From NCBI GenBank assembly GCA_963281255.1, contig OY725488.1, forward strand, positions 1,725,986 through 1,789,985: 64,000 bases of DNA, in the 5' to 3' direction. Below the pieces are notes generated by a model. That model worked only from the letters and a program-made list of their open reading frames with translations. It did no database searches and was not told the origin of the DNA. Source of the stretch: Aphrocallistes beatrix (Eukaryota > Porifera > Hexactinellida > Sceptrulophora > Aphrocallistidae). Every line of letters starts with the position of its first letter. Position 1 is the stretch's first letter. The position numbers and the translations under genes were made by a program. This document shows, piece by piece, positions 44,106 to 55,689 of the stretch.

Positions 44106-44408
44106 CAGGGTTGCCGTGGGAATGGGAATCTGTGGGAATTCCCATATGGGATGGGAAATGAAATGACTTTAAGCTTATGGGTATTCCCACATGTGGGTTT
44201 CTGTGGGGTTTTATGTATGTATTCCCTTATAGGATGAGAATAGGAATGACTTTAAGCCTATGGTTAATCACACATGTGGGTTTCCTGTGAATTTCTGTGG
44301 GTTTCCTGTGAATTTCTGTGGGTTTTCCTGTGAGTTTCGGTGGGTATTCCCACAGAAATCCTGTGGGAATGGGATTGGTATTGAAATTCTATTCCCACGG
44401 TAACCCTG
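44106..44408. mobile_element. hAT-like MITE with GTGGGAAT repeats
   Basis: 303 bp, ends CAGGGTTGCCGTGGGAAT and CCCACGGTAACCCTG; flanks CGTATATA and CGAATATA, 7 of 8 matching. The interior has GTGGGTTTCCTGTGAATTTC units in tandem. Confidence 0.82.
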
Positions 44409-45171
44409 CGAATATATCTGAATATTAATCGGCCCTCGAATAATCGCCACTCTCCTTGGAATACTATCGAAAGAAATCGTTTACTTATGCTTCATTAAGT
44501 TACATTACGGAACGGATTGGCCTGACCATAACATGCGCGGTGTCAAGGGGGAATGCATGTGTGGCTGCCTCCCTCCCTCCCCTCAGAAAAAAGTCAATCC
44601 TATAAACAGGTAATCTGGCATCCATTGTAGTTGTGCTGCACGGCAGATTATCGAGTGTGAAGGTAGTCATCACTGTGGGTGCAGTGACATGTAATTATTC
44701 ATTTCTACTAAAAAAATATGTGGACATTCTACCTATTATATTCAGTTCTTTTGTGATTTACTTAACGAAATTCTTAACTAGCAATGAACAATTGTTTGCA
44801 GGATGAAGCGAAAACTGCCTGCTGGTCGATTCTTTTACTCGACAGCATGTGAAGCGTCATACCTGTATAGTGTATACTTACATAACCTACTCAATATATT
44901 GGATAGGCTATGGCAGTGGTTCCCAACCTGGGGTCCATGGACCCCTTAGTGGTCCACAGAAGATATCAGGGGGTCCACATGATTCGAAATTTTCCCGATT
45001 AGTAAGGATAACCATTATCACAAAAGTGTTTGAATATTTGTATTTTGTTTGTATTGAGCCTAATTAATTAAGTCATCTATAACAAAACTTTCTGTTTCGT
45101 AAATGCTAAATATTTAGCTGTCAAAATTACGTATAATACATTTCTCGGAGTTCTAACTGGCACTTCCATCT
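44409..45171. other. Mostly unassigned; one hAT-like end
   Basis: CAGTGGTTCCCAACCTGGGG at 44914-44933 is a typical hAT terminal repeat, followed by GGTCCATGGACCCCTTAG. No right end was found, so this is a fragment. No coding sequence is recognised. Confidence 0.5.
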
Positions 45172-45477
45172 AAATCTTTACTATTAAAACTCGATTCATA
45201 TTTATTTATATACAGTCGACTCCGCTTAATAGGGTCACATCAGTCAGGGGATATTTTGACCCGATTAAGCGGAGAACTCTATTAACCGAAAATATTTTTG
45301 TATTAGCCTCTATGTGTGAGAGCTATTCCGGTCCTGTCAAAAGTGACCCGATTAAGCGGCTGACCCGATTAAACAGTGACCCTATTAAGCAGAGTCGACT
45401 GTATATATAAATAAATATGAATCGAGTTTTAATAGTAAGGATATACGTATATATATGTATATATATATATATATATA
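45172..45477. repeat. Helentron-like heads around a pogo-type MITE
   Basis: A head (TTTACTATTAAAACTCGATT) at 45178 runs into the MITE at 45213-45401, then a reversed head (AATCGAGTTTTAATAGTAAG) at 45422 and a TA-rich run to 45477. The bodies are missing. Confidence 0.65.
45213..45401. mobile_element. pogo-type MITE, complete
   Basis: 189 bp with ends CAGTCGACTCCGCTTAATAG and CTATTAAGCAGAGTCGACTG, flanked by TA. Many CCGATTAAGCGG units inside. Family members are at 11922 and 42960. Confidence 0.88.
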
Positions 45478-45489
45478 CCAAGGTTGCAA

Positions 45490-46600
45490 CCGAATAGTTC
45501 ATCGCTCTCACTATCAAATGGCTGTGCACTGATTCCCCTGTGACTCTAACCACTGAACCATTAACCATCAAAAGCTTCATCGAAATGCTAAAGAATGGAA
45601 TATCAACCAGCAACTTGAAAATATTGCACATGGAATATTCTAAATTAAAAAGCAGTGAAGAGTTCGCTTCGAAACCACGTTGCAACAACTAATAGCTACC
45701 AACAATTTGATTCGAAAATACATGTCCAGTTTATCTCAACTCCTGAACAGCCTCAAACTGCACGAAATGATTCAAAGGCTCCAACCGTAAAGGCAGCGTT
45801 TCAAAATATGGAAGACCAAGAATTCACTTCCAAATTCAGGAAAGAATTGACTCGCTTCGGAAAGCAAATAGTCGAATGGGAAAAATCAGTAAAAATCTAC
45901 CTAGAAACCCAGTTCAGAGACATGAAACAGATGTTGGGGAATGATATGGCTATCAGCCTAGAGAAGGTGTACGTCGAACTGACAATGCTCAAGCAGAAAC
46001 CGAGAAGTGTGAAACTGGGAGATGGGACGACGTACAACTAAATCGAATATTTGAGGAAAATTACGAATAAAGAAGTCAAAGTTAACCCGATAAACTTTCA
46101 CTGAGGAACTGAAATCCTTCGACCCGTCCAAGCCTGAAATATGGTATTTCATCGGAAACCCCAGATGCGGGAAAACATTCCTGTGCAACCGCACAGCACT
46201 GAGATTCGGGAATAACGAAGCGTCCAGATTCTCCTACTCTCTGTGCATCCCCCCCTGCAGGAAGAATGAGTGGCACGAGATGGAATCTTCACGTGTGGAC
46301 GCAGGTTTCCCAAGTACCACCGAATTTATTTGTCAATGGCTTTGCCTTGGTCTACCAGTCGGTCCCAGTTGGACGACACTACTGGCGAAACATATCACGG
46401 AGACGGACTGCTACTGATCGTAGACAGTCTGGACGAATTCACGAAAGATATCCCCTTCGACAAAACTCTTCTCTTCCTCCTCCTAACCAGACAAACTCTG
46501 ACACGGTCCTTCATCCTACTGACCAGCAGGCCTGGCGCCTGGACGGATGTGTCTACTTCTTTAGTATTCACTTTGGAATACACTTTTATATGAAGGTCAA
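45490..46600 (+). pseudogene. NLR-type NACHT protein relic
   Basis: NLRs are cytoplasmic innate sensors with a NACHT ATPase. 45490-45655 reads ALTIKWLCTDSPVTL and later FIEMLKNGIST; 45655-46041 reads a helical region (LTRFGKQIVEWEKSVKIYLE). Then, in other frames, IWYFIGNPRCGKTFLC near 46140 is a Walker A motif (GxPxxGKT), GLLLIVDSLDEF near 46405 is Walker B, and FILLTSRPGAW near 46510 is the sensor 1 region. Three or more shifts and stops separate them. A truncated CCAAGGTTG MITE lies at the 5' edge. The motif wording resembles sponge NLRs. No LRRs follow directly. Confidence 0.8.
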
Positions 46601-46735
46601 ATATAACAATGCGTGGTATACATACGATGGAATGCAAAGGCCTAAGTTGATGGCATCAGATAAACCACAATCTACTACTACTACTACTACCCGTGGGAAG
46701 ATAAACTGTATTTTTACGTACTAACTAGGGGTGTC
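46595..46735 (+). other. Unclassified coding-like fragment
   Basis: Reads KVKYNNAWYTYDGMQRPKL, then a (CTA)n run. The W-Y-YDG pattern recalls the end of ubiquitin-hydrolase-like proteins found in some transposons, but it is too short to assign. Confidence 0.3.
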
Positions 46736-47144
46736 GACGAATCCTCGAATTCTAATACCCGGTTCTCGAATCCTTTGCCAAACTAATACCCGGGTACCCG
46801 GGTATTTTTTAAGTTTATAGAATACTTTTCAATATTCTTTTAATAAATGGTAAGATCATTGTATAGACATTGAATCATGGATTTTTCAGTTTATGTAAGA
46901 AAGACTCGTTTGCAAATTAACATAAATGACTCTATTTGTTGAATATATGATAGTAAATTAAATATGTGAGAAATAACAAAGAAATATTGTTAATAAGAAA
47001 ATCTTTACTACTAAATGAAATTATTCTAAAATAATCTGAAATGTCACTAATATATGTTACTGTTTACTTTTGAAATATCCTTTGAGAAATACTAAGTTTG
47101 CAGTTTGCACTTGTATTGTAAGTATTCCATATATTTTAAAAACA
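46736..47144. other. hAT-like end, then unassigned DNA
   Basis: TAGGGGTGTCGACGAATCCT at 46736 looks like a hAT terminal repeat, followed by CGAATTC-type and ACCCGGGTACCCGGGT repeats. No right end is visible. The rest is AT-rich without genes. Confidence 0.45.
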
Positions 47145-47304
47145 CCATGTGGTGATCTCCATGGGGATTCCCACAGGGTCCTATAGGAATCCTCATGGGG
47201 ATTCCCACAGGATTCCTATGGGAATCCCCATGGGGATTCCCACAGGAATTCTATGGGAATGGGATGGAAATGGGAATTGAAATTTCATTCCCACGGCAAC
47301 CCTG
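47145..47304. repeat. GTGGGAAT-type MITE fragment
   Basis: Tandem GGGATTCCCACAGGATTCCT-like units leading to the end ATTCCCACGGCAACCCTG at 47304, identical to the right end at 42238. The left end is missing. Confidence 0.7.
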
Positions 47305-47489
47305 AGTATTATAGATGAAAAAATCAATTGTTACTTAAATACTGTTGACCAGTTAGTGTAGTGAATTGTAGATGTTTCTATTTATCAAATCACTCGGATA
47401 GTTACATTCTTTTGCAAATTATTTCATCTAAAATGATAAATTTTCATTTGGTAGGAAAAATAGAGTAAAAATTACAGTCTGGGGAGATG

Positions 47490-47669
47490 TGTAATGAATG
47501 TTAATTATAGTACTGTAAATGCGAACATGAAGATTGGAAATCCTGATTAGTTAATTAGTAGAGTGAGCATCTGGAAATCATTTAAGAGTAATATATATAT
47601 TGTATCAGTATCGAGATTGGATGTATGTCTGTATAGAGATTATTAAAGATTGATTATTCGTATCTTACA
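47490..47669 (+). repeat. Putative 5' LTR of Gypsy 4
   Basis: Defined by the 5-bp inverted termini TGTAA and TTACA and by the primer site starting two bases later. No full second LTR exists to confirm it. Confidence 0.6.
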
Positions 47670-47671
47670 AT

Positions 47672-47687
47672 TGGTAGCAGAGAGTGG
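47672..47687 (+). promoter_or_regulatory. Primer binding site, initiator-Met tRNA type
   Basis: TGGTAGCAGAGAGTGG is complementary, with two mismatches, to the 3' end of animal initiator methionine tRNA (ending CTGCTACCA). It primes minus-strand DNA synthesis in such elements and sits just inside the LTR. Confidence 0.75.
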
Positions 47688-47691
47688 TTCA

Positions 47692-48484
47692 ATGGCGGAT
47701 CGTTTTGTTAGTATTCCTCGTGTATTTGACAGTGGTAATTTTGAGGAATGGTTGGAACGCTATGAGATTTGTGCAGCAGCTAATGGGTGGAAGGAAAAGG
47801 AAAAGGCTCTTCGATTACCAACGCTCTTGGAGAAAGAAGCTCTCGCAGTATACTTGGAGTTGGACGAAGAAACGAGGAAAGAATATCAAGCACTGAAAGG
47901 AGCACTAATGAATTATTTTCAACCTCCAGAAACTCGTTTTATTGCACTGGATGAATTTGAGTCGAGGAAAATTCTTCCTGGTGAATAGCCTCAAGAATTT
48001 TTGCACGTGCTAAAGCAACGCCTAGCCAAGGCAATTCCTGATATGGACAGAAATGCTCGCGAACAATTGCTTTTGCATCGTTTTCTCAGTGGTCTACCAC
48101 AACAAATTGCCAAGAGTGTTCGTGTCTCTCCAGAGGTTAACAATACTACAGAGGCATTGAAGAGAGTAAAGTTACTGATGCTCTGTCAGCCAGAATATTC
48201 GGTTGCACCGATTGCAGATAAAACAAGTGAGGAAATGGCTAAAGATACTAAATTAGACGAACTGGAAGCGAAATTAGATCGTGTGTTGGCTGGTTTAGCA
48301 GAAGAAAAATCACCGATAATGGTTGTTGGGAGAAGGAACTTCGGGGGAGGCGATAGGATTAGATGTTACAATTGCCAAGCTCTAGGACACATCGCCGTGA
48401 ATTGCCCACAAAGGAATCGTCGGACGGTTTGCTATCTATGTTGAAAGACCGGCCATATTCGCAGAACGTGTCCTTTAAACTCCA
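47692..48484 (+). pseudogene. Gypsy 4 gag with two nonsense codons
   Basis: The ATG at 47692 opens MADRFVSIPRVFDSGNFEEW, a capsid typical of animal Gypsy elements. A TAG at about 47986 breaks the frame after ILPGE; it continues in the same frame with QEFLHVLKQRLAKA. CYNCQALGHIAVNC near 48365 is a full CCHC knuckle; the second, CYLC then KTGHIRRTC, has a TGA between. Single changes of this kind suggest recent decay. Confidence 0.85.
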
Positions 48485-48539
48485 GCAGACCGACAGGTAG
48501 GGTCACCGGTCGGTCTTATTATCAAAACGGCCCCAAAAG

Positions 48540-51500
48540 CGATTAAATCTACAACATTATGTAGTATCAGCTAGAGACCAATTCGACGCTTCACTCGCAA
48601 CTATTGAAATCGATATCGGACAACTTAAGGTGAGGGCATTATTAGATTCGGGTTCGTCAGTTTCCTTAATTGTAGCTGATCTTGTCAAAAAGGGATGTTA
48701 TGAAATTGATAGGAATTACTTCAAACAATTAGTTTCAGCAACTGGTAACAATTTAGAGGTTATGGGGAAAGTTTTATTACCAATTCTAATAGGCGGAACT
48801 CAGACAAATCATGAATTCACTGTGGTTTCAAGTTTAGTGACTCCTCTTATTTTGGGAAAAGATTTTCTTTCAGCTCACAAAATAAGGTTAGATTTTGGAA
48901 AAGAATTGATTGAATGTCCAACCCTTGGATTTATTTCACCTTTCGACCCTAAGAAGGTGGTTGTTAGTCGTTCGAATTTGATGAGCAATCAAGTCGACTT
49001 CAAGGATAACTGGAAGGAAGGCCAAGATACATGTCAGGTACATGATAAATTCCTCAGACCTTTTCCTGGATCAGTTTCACTAATCACATCAGAACCGGAA
49101 TCTAGTGGTTGTGAAGAATGTTATATTCCATGTTTCAATCAAGAGAAGTTTGAGTTGCCGGATTATCCTTCACAGTTGGAACAGCTTATTCTGGAATACC
49201 AAGATCGGTTTTCTACCACTCCTGGAAGGACTAATGTCACAACTCATCAAATCTGTACAGAAGGGAGTCGGCCCGTTCGTCTACCGCCAAGACGAATGCC
49301 AGCACATTATAAATCTGAAGTAGAAGTTCAAATACTGAAAATGCTTGATCAAGGAATAATTAAAGAGAGTAATAGCCCGTGGATTGCGCCAGCAGTTTAT
49401 GTGATGAAGAATGATGGAAGTTTAAGAATCTGTGTAGATTATCGTGAATTAAACAAACGAACAATCAAAGACGCTTACCCTTTACCTTTGATAGATGATA
49501 TACAATCTCATCTATCTGGGGCTGTGGTATTTTCTACGTTGGACCTAAATAGTGGTTACTGGCAATTACCCATTCACCCTGACGATTGTCATAAGACAGC
49601 TTTTACACCTGGTCCAGGTATGGGATTGTATGAATGTGTGTATGCCGTTTGGGGTATGCAATGGACCTTCTTCTTTTCAAAGAATGATGGAAACTGTGCT
49701 GCGAGGGGTTAGAGCATCAAAAGTATTTATTGACGATATTCTCATATTTTCATCGGATATGAAGTCGCACTCTAACCACTTGAGAGAGGTATTTCAAAGA
49801 TTAAGAGAGTCTAATTTGACTTTACGAGGTCGCAAATGTTGCTTGGCTCGATCGAGCGTCCGTTACCTAGGAATCATTTTTTCTGCTCAAGGAATGAGAC
49901 CAGATCCTTCTAAGGTGGAGACAATTCGGGATTGGCCTCATCCGAAGGACATAGGCGCCCTACGGCAATTTTTAGGTATTGCTTCTTACTATAGGAAGTT
50001 TATTGCCAAATTTTCAGATATAGCATCACCACTCTATAACTTGTTGGAAAAGGATGTTCAATTTAGTTGGACTGTTGACTGTCAAAAAGGATTCGAACGC
50101 CTCAAGAATGCTTTATCAACTAGTCCGGTTTTGGGATACCCTTCTCTGGACAAAGAGTTTGCTCTGTATACTGATGCGAGTGGAGTTGGCGTTGGTGCAG
50201 TACTAGAACAAGCGGGTAGGGTTATATCTTATGCCAGTAGGACACTAACCAAGGCTGAGAAAAACTATAGTGTAATTGAGAAGGAGTGTTTGGCATTAGT
50301 TTACGGAACGAAACAATTTCGGCATTATCTTCTTGGACGAAAATTCAGAATAATCACAGACCACAAACCTCTATGCTGGCTTTCTGCTCAGAAAATGGAA
50401 GGTAGACTTTGTAGATGGGCTCTGGCTTTGCAAGAGTTTGATTATATTGTAGAATATCGCAATGGCTCAGAGAACATTAATGCTGATGTCTTATCGAGGA
50501 AGCCTCTCACAGATATTTCATTATTGTGTGAATTTAGTCCCAGCATTGACCTTGATCGGGTAAGAGATAGCCAGGAGAAAGATTGGATTCTTGGAACAAT
50601 TATCAGGCTTCTTCCAAAACAAGTAGACCGTTCCCCTGAAAGGGGAATAATTCCATGGAGATTTTGTCAAATTTGGAAGCAACTGAAGATAGTGGATGGG
50701 ATTTTGTGTCAAGAATATGAAGCTGATAGATTCGGGGTTGCTCGCAGAGTGATAGTGGGACCTGATGGAATGAAGGAAATTTGGAAAGACTAAAGAAGGT
50801 AGTTTATTGGATTGGAATGGCAGATGATACCAGAGATTACTGTAGATCTTGTGATAACTGCATGAAGGCTAAACAAACTTTGCCTCCTAGGGCACCCTTG
50901 ATTAGTACTCCTATTGGAAAAGCATGGGAAAGGATTGCAATGGATGTAATGGAGGTTCCAATTAATTCCAAAGGAAATAAGTATCTTTTAGTCATACAAG
51001 ACTATTTTACCAAGTGGTTGGAAGCATTTCCTATACCAGATCAGAAGGCGTATCGTATTGTTGAGATTTTAAAATCTCTGTTCTGTCATTTAGGAGTTCC
51101 GAAATTTTTGCACAGTGACCAGGGTAGGAATTTTGAGAGCTTAGTAGTGTCAAATTTATGTGATTTTTTCGGAATTAAAAAGACTCATACAACGCCTTAT
51201 CACCCTCAAGGAGATGGATTGGTCGAAAGGTCTAATAGAATATTGTTGGACATGTTGCGTTCTTATGTTGCGAGAGAAGAACAATGGGAAGATTTTCTTC
51301 CTTTAATGCTCTATTCGTATAACACTTCACATCATTCTTCAATACTAACAACTCCTTACATGTTGATGTATGGAAGAGAACCATGACCCTCATTCGGAAT
51401 TGAAAAATAGATAGGTTATGATCCAATAGGATATGAGAAGCAATTAAAGGAAAAACTTGAGAAATGTGAACAGATTGTTCGTACACATCTTACAACGGCT

Positions 51501-51790
51501 GCAGAGGAACAGAAAAGGTGGTATGATGCTAAGGCATCGAGAAGGATAGGATTTGGGGTAGGAGATGAAGTATGGCTCAGTATTGCTCACAGAGGTAAAT
51601 TAGACCCTCGTTGGGAAGGGAAATGGAAGGTGGTGGAAATATTAAACGATGTCAACCTCAAACTACTCAATGAGGACGGAAGAAGTCGGATAGTTCACGT
51701 TAACAGAGTAAGGCCTAGATATGTGCGGGATCTGAAAAATTATAGTAATCAGGGGATTCGCATAGTAAATAGAAGTTATTTTATCATTGT
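48540..51790 (+). pseudogene. Gypsy 4 pol: protease, RT, RNase H, integrase
   Basis: Protease ALLDSGSSVSLI at 48635. RT: FSTLDLNSGYWQL at 49530, a frameshift near 49660, then FIDDILIFSSD at 49728 (active site FIDD instead of YxDD). RNase H: LYTDASGVGVGAVL at 50167 and ITDHKPL. A shift near 50790 lies at the integrase zinc finger (CRSCDNCMKAK follows). Core: AMDVMEVP, HSDQGRNFES and DGLVERSNRILL give D, D, E. A TGA after LMYGREP at 51384 ends the frame; the GPY/F-type end continues to 51750 (GDEVWLSI, WKVVEIL, VHVNRVRPRY). Confidence 0.92.
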
Positions 51791-52009
51791 GTATTGTCAT
51801 CAAAGCAGTGAAGCAAATAAGTGCTAGGTTTTACAGGTTTCACATAGGATGATAAATCATAGTACGTATATTTAGGGGGACAGTTTTTGTAATGTACCAT
51901 GGATATTTTTACAAAATCTATCATAGTATATTTAGGGGGACACTTTTTGTAAAAACAGTACTACTATATTCTACCTCACATAACACACCTCTCTACTCTC
52001 TCCTACCTA

Positions 52010-52722
52010 TATATATAGGTATGATCAGTATACTCATGTCAACCAGTGGCGTAGCCAGACGTTGATCTCAACCTGGGACACCTGGGGCACTCAAATATTT
52101 CAGCGGGCCTGCTATGCAGAAATACTGAAGCGGTGGGTCCATACCGGGACCTCAGCCGCGCCAACCGGGACCTCAGCTTCGCTAACCGGGGTCTGGCCCC
52201 GGCTGGCCCCCCCTGGCTACGCCACTGATGTCAACCTCTCAGACAGTCTGCTACAGCTCCTACACTCAAACAGACACTCAATCAGAGTATTGGAATTATG
52301 GTATTTAGAGAATATTGGATTCAGCAGTTTAGATGGATTTCTCCGTTGTTTGCAGTTCTGTAATAACTTAGTACAGTTGAATCTACTACGTGCTCGTATA
52401 CGTTGTGATGACGTCACTCTCTGGTGCTCGACACTTCAGTCTCACTTCTTTGCTACATTTGGACTTCTCCAATGTCTCCCTATCTGACTCAGGAATGTTG
52501 AGTCTGTGTAGAGGTCTTCTCTTCCATCCTACCATTAAACATATGTGCATATACGGTTGTGAACTGAGTTCCAATTCCTGTCAACCTCTCAGAAATCTGA
52601 TTCCAACCCTCACACAGCTGAAGTACCTGTGGGTGACTAGACTCTCCAAACCAGAAACTGAACCTATTGAACTCCTCAAACTAACAGCTGATCAGCATGC
52701 TATAGAGCTTCGCCTCTATTAG
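52010..52722 (+). pseudogene. Leucine-rich-repeat (NLR-like) gene relic
   Basis: After removing the MITE at 52044-52227 the frame reads HVNLSDSLLQLLHSN, IRVLELWYLENIGFSS and NLVQLNLLRARIRCDD. After a shift near 52430 it continues LLHLDFSNVSLSDSGM, IKHMCIYGCELSSN and LTQLKYLWVTRL, ending at a TAG at 52722. The spacing of about 28 residues per leucine repeat is of the NLR/ribonuclease-inhibitor type. The NACHT relic upstream is 5.5 kb away beyond a Gypsy element; whether they were one gene is unknown. Confidence 0.7.
52044..52227. mobile_element. CAGTGGCG MITE inserted in the LRR relic
   Basis: 184 bp, ends CAGTGGCGTAGCCAG and CTGGCTACGCCACTG (perfect 15-bp inverted repeats), flanked by perfect ATGTCAAC duplications (52036-52043 and 52228-52235). 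The interior has ACCGGGACCTCAGC in tandem. Confidence 0.92.
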
Positions 52723-54240
52723 GTAATAATAAGTTAAATTTAGAATGTGTCACTGCTTGTCAGCTGGTAATCTGAATTTAGAAATACTAGCTATTGACTA
52801 GCTTGATCGATCGTTTCAGTTTCACAATCAACTGTACACTAAACTGAGTTTCTGCTTTCACTTCTGAGACACTCACCACTTCACACCTCTCCCTAACTGT
52901 ACTATGCATTCATTCTAATAGAGCGACACTGGAATAGATAAACATTACAAAGGTGTTATAATATGGAACTATAATTGCGAGTTAGTGCAGAGCTAGCGAC
53001 ACCAGATTATTAATTGAAGGAAGAGACAAATGATTTTTGAAAATTTAGAAAATGGCTTTAATGTGATTCACATTTGGATTGACCAATAGATTTGCAACTT
53101 TTGATTTTCATTATCATTGAAATTGTCGAGTATGAGATTCCAATCTGTTTTTCTCTGAAATAAATTCTGATTTTTGAATGGTTGAAATTTTAATTTCTTA
53201 TCCATTGGTTCTACTTCTGAATTGTTGAGTTCTTACATTTACGGTTTCCTGATTAGAGTGATTACACGTGAAGTTTGATCATTATTGCCTTAACTTCATG
53301 TGCTAAATTCCATTTCTCTAGCAACAAGTTAGCCTCTTAGGAACGTGCTTCGACTAAAATTATTGCAATTTCCTCTTAGATGGAACCACAACATTTTGTT
53401 GCTACAATCCACGTACGTATATAGCATTTATCAAATGCTGTCCTTGTACGTACTTAATTAGGACATTTAGTCATTAGAATTTGTTCTATTGGGTTCCTGA
53501 GTCCAAATTATGGGAGTTTTGTTTCTGTCTAAACCCTAGTTAGCATAATTGCATTAATAGTGATAATTTGATAAAATATTCTTGTGTTGTAAGCAAGTAT
53601 TTGAGTTTATAATGCTTGGAGTCGTTCCTGTTCCTGGAGACAATCCCACTATTTACTTCTTGTTTATTATTATCTTTTTATTTATTTTTGATTGACTAAT
53701 TATTTATTCTTTCTTGTTCTACATCTTAGACGACGGGCTGTGCTGATCTTCTTGTCTCACACATTCCTATCCCCCATTTCATCTCTATTGACCTGATCAT
53801 TGTTTGTTGTGTTGTTATTTACTTTTAAATTAAACAATTTTGTGAGTCTAATTTTGTTTCAAACACTTAGTCGGGTAACAAATATCTGATCTAGTTCAGT
53901 TTCTAGTATAGATGTCCAATGGGGTACGATTATTCATATTTTCACACCTTCCCTAAAAACTTACAAATATGCGGAACAATGAAATTTAGACTTTGAGTAA
54001 CTATGTATAAGTTTATGTTTATTTCTAGTTCGAAACTCAAATTATGCATTAATTCTTATCTACGTAGGATTATCCATAAACGTATTCCATTGTTTGAATT
54101 AAGATTTCTAGTTTTGAGGGTTTGTACTTTATATGGAAATCAATTAATGCTTTGAAATTATATTCAGGATTTTATACAGATTTCAGAAGCGTAGATAACG
54201 AAGAATACTCCATCTCAACTAAAATTCTTCTCTCCCAGAT
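52723..54240. other. No gene seen
   Basis: About 1.5 kb of AT-rich DNA. Several pyrimidine tracts and a 60-codon frame near 54122 exist, but nothing resembles a known protein. It could be the 3' flank of the LRR gene. Confidence 0.5.
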
Positions 54241-54241
54241 C

Positions 54242-54360
54242 TTATACTTGCTAACTCTCCTATTTTTGGCGGGACGTCCCGCTTTTTCCGACATAGTATG
54301 TTGAAAGTATTGTCCCGCGAAAACTTCAAAAAAGTGGAATTGTCCCGCTTTACAGGGTAT
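54242..54360. repeat. TCCCG-type MITE fragment
   Basis: ATACTTGCTAACTCTCCTAT, then GGCGGGACGTCCCGCTTTTT. The same terminal text, inverted, occurs at 58685-58727 inside the hAT element. The far end here is not clear. Confidence 0.6.
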
Positions 54361-54668
54361 AGAACTAATACTAATATATTATGTCCAGCCAAAATACTAA
54401 TGTCCGTTTTTTTTGCTTGGAGACTTTGACATGCATGAGATCTGCAGGATATTCATTGATAATGGTCGCTAAATCCAGATAAAAATTCGTCAGAAACAAA
54501 AGCCCATTCGAATCCCAAACTCTGTATAATAAAACCCATCCTAAACTAGCAGATATTTAGAATAGACATAAGAAATCTAATAGAAACAAACACTCTTAAA
54601 TAAATGATAAACTAAAATATTCACAAACAAACTCTACCCAACCCACAACTCTACACCAGATAGAACAC

Positions 54669-55525
54669 CTATAAATCCATCTCTCTCACTGCATGACTCC
54701 ACTCTCCCTTTCTGACGTCATAGTCTAGCCTCAACTGTTTCACTCCTGCACTAACGTCCACACCCAGCTCGTAGTCAGGTTCACGATAATGCCCTTGGAA
54801 GACGATGATTATCTTCAGCACTGAAGATGGCGTGGATTTAAACTTGAAAGAGAATGGTTTCTTTTCAATTCGCGCTTCCGTTTCTTGGTTCGGCAGTTTG
54901 GCGTAGAGTGCGTGTATGAATGAGTACGGCGTGTCCTCGAACACATCCAGTCCTTGCATCTTAAACTCCCAGTCTCCCACCATGAATGCTTGCTCGAGAG
55001 AACCCAGCTCTGCGCTTCAGCTTGAAGCTGAGTATCGGGATGCTCAGCTGCGCCATGACTTTCTCCATGAACGCGTCACACATGCTATGCACATTGACAG
55101 TGGCTAGCTTATGCAGAGCTGTCTTCTGCAGGTTGCAGATGGCGAGTTTCCCGCCTTGCGATCCTACGGTTGCTGGTATGTCAGCAGCGGGACTGACAGT
55201 GAGACTGGAGCCTAGCACCACGCACACGTCCGCCTTTCCCGCGTGTTCGTACGCCGCCCTGATCTCAAGCTCCGGCAGCGAAAGTTAATGATGGAGTCGA
55301 GCAACACGTTACGACAGTTGGGATCATCACAGCGACATGTCGTCTCATGGTTGAACACGCCAAACGCTTCTCTCGTCTCGTAATCCCTCAGTCACTGCAC
55401 CCCGCACTTGGAGCTAGACTCCAAGTTCGTGTTGTCGTGGAGCTCTGCTAGCTGCCGTGGGTTCAAGCCGCTACGGCGATGCAGTCCATCTACGTTCTGT
55501 GACAAGTTGGTATGTATGAAATATT
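54669..55525 (-). pseudogene. Sirtuin (Sir2-family deacylase) relic
   Basis: Sirtuins use NAD to remove acyl groups from proteins. Minus strand: LSQNVDGLHRRSGLNPRQ near 55500 (NAD site), LHDNTN with the catalytic His, then SSSKCG where the first zinc Cys is Ser, a TGA, and CDDPNC with the second zinc pair. After a shift near 55285, VVLGSSLTVSPAADIP and GGKLAICNLQ follow; another shift near 54990 leads to a C-terminal part (SFIHALYAKL, FQGHYREPDYEL). The N-terminal Rossmann half (GAGxS) is absent. No introns lie within it, so it may be a truncated retrocopy. It is closest to SIRT6/7-like proteins by impression only. Confidence 0.8.
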
Positions 55526-55689
55526 GAGTTATATATATATATGGTAATAACTCATAAAATGTTCACATTATTACTTGAAAATTGGAATCTACATTAAATC
55601 GGAATCTACATATTAAAATATCCTATATTAGCCGTTGAGAACTAGCTTTTAGTTTATTGTATTCGAACAATTGAAAAGCGTCACTTACT

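Larger units (their letters stand above)
47490..51960 (+). mobile_element. Ty3/Gypsy element 4
   Basis: A plus-strand element of a lineage different from elements 1-3. The proposed 5' LTR (47490-47669) begins TGTAA and ends TTACA. Polypurine tracts TTTAGGGGGACA occur twice (51871 and 51930), so the 3' edge was rearranged; after the first one TGTAATG recurs at 51889, the expected 3' LTR start, but homology stops within a few bases. All pol domains are present with lesions. Confidence 0.85.

Noticed and set aside
45490..52722. One single NLR gene with NACHT and LRRs, interrupted by Gypsy 4
   Set aside because: It is possible, but the strand agreement alone is not enough; fragments of other origin lie between them and no shared junction was found.
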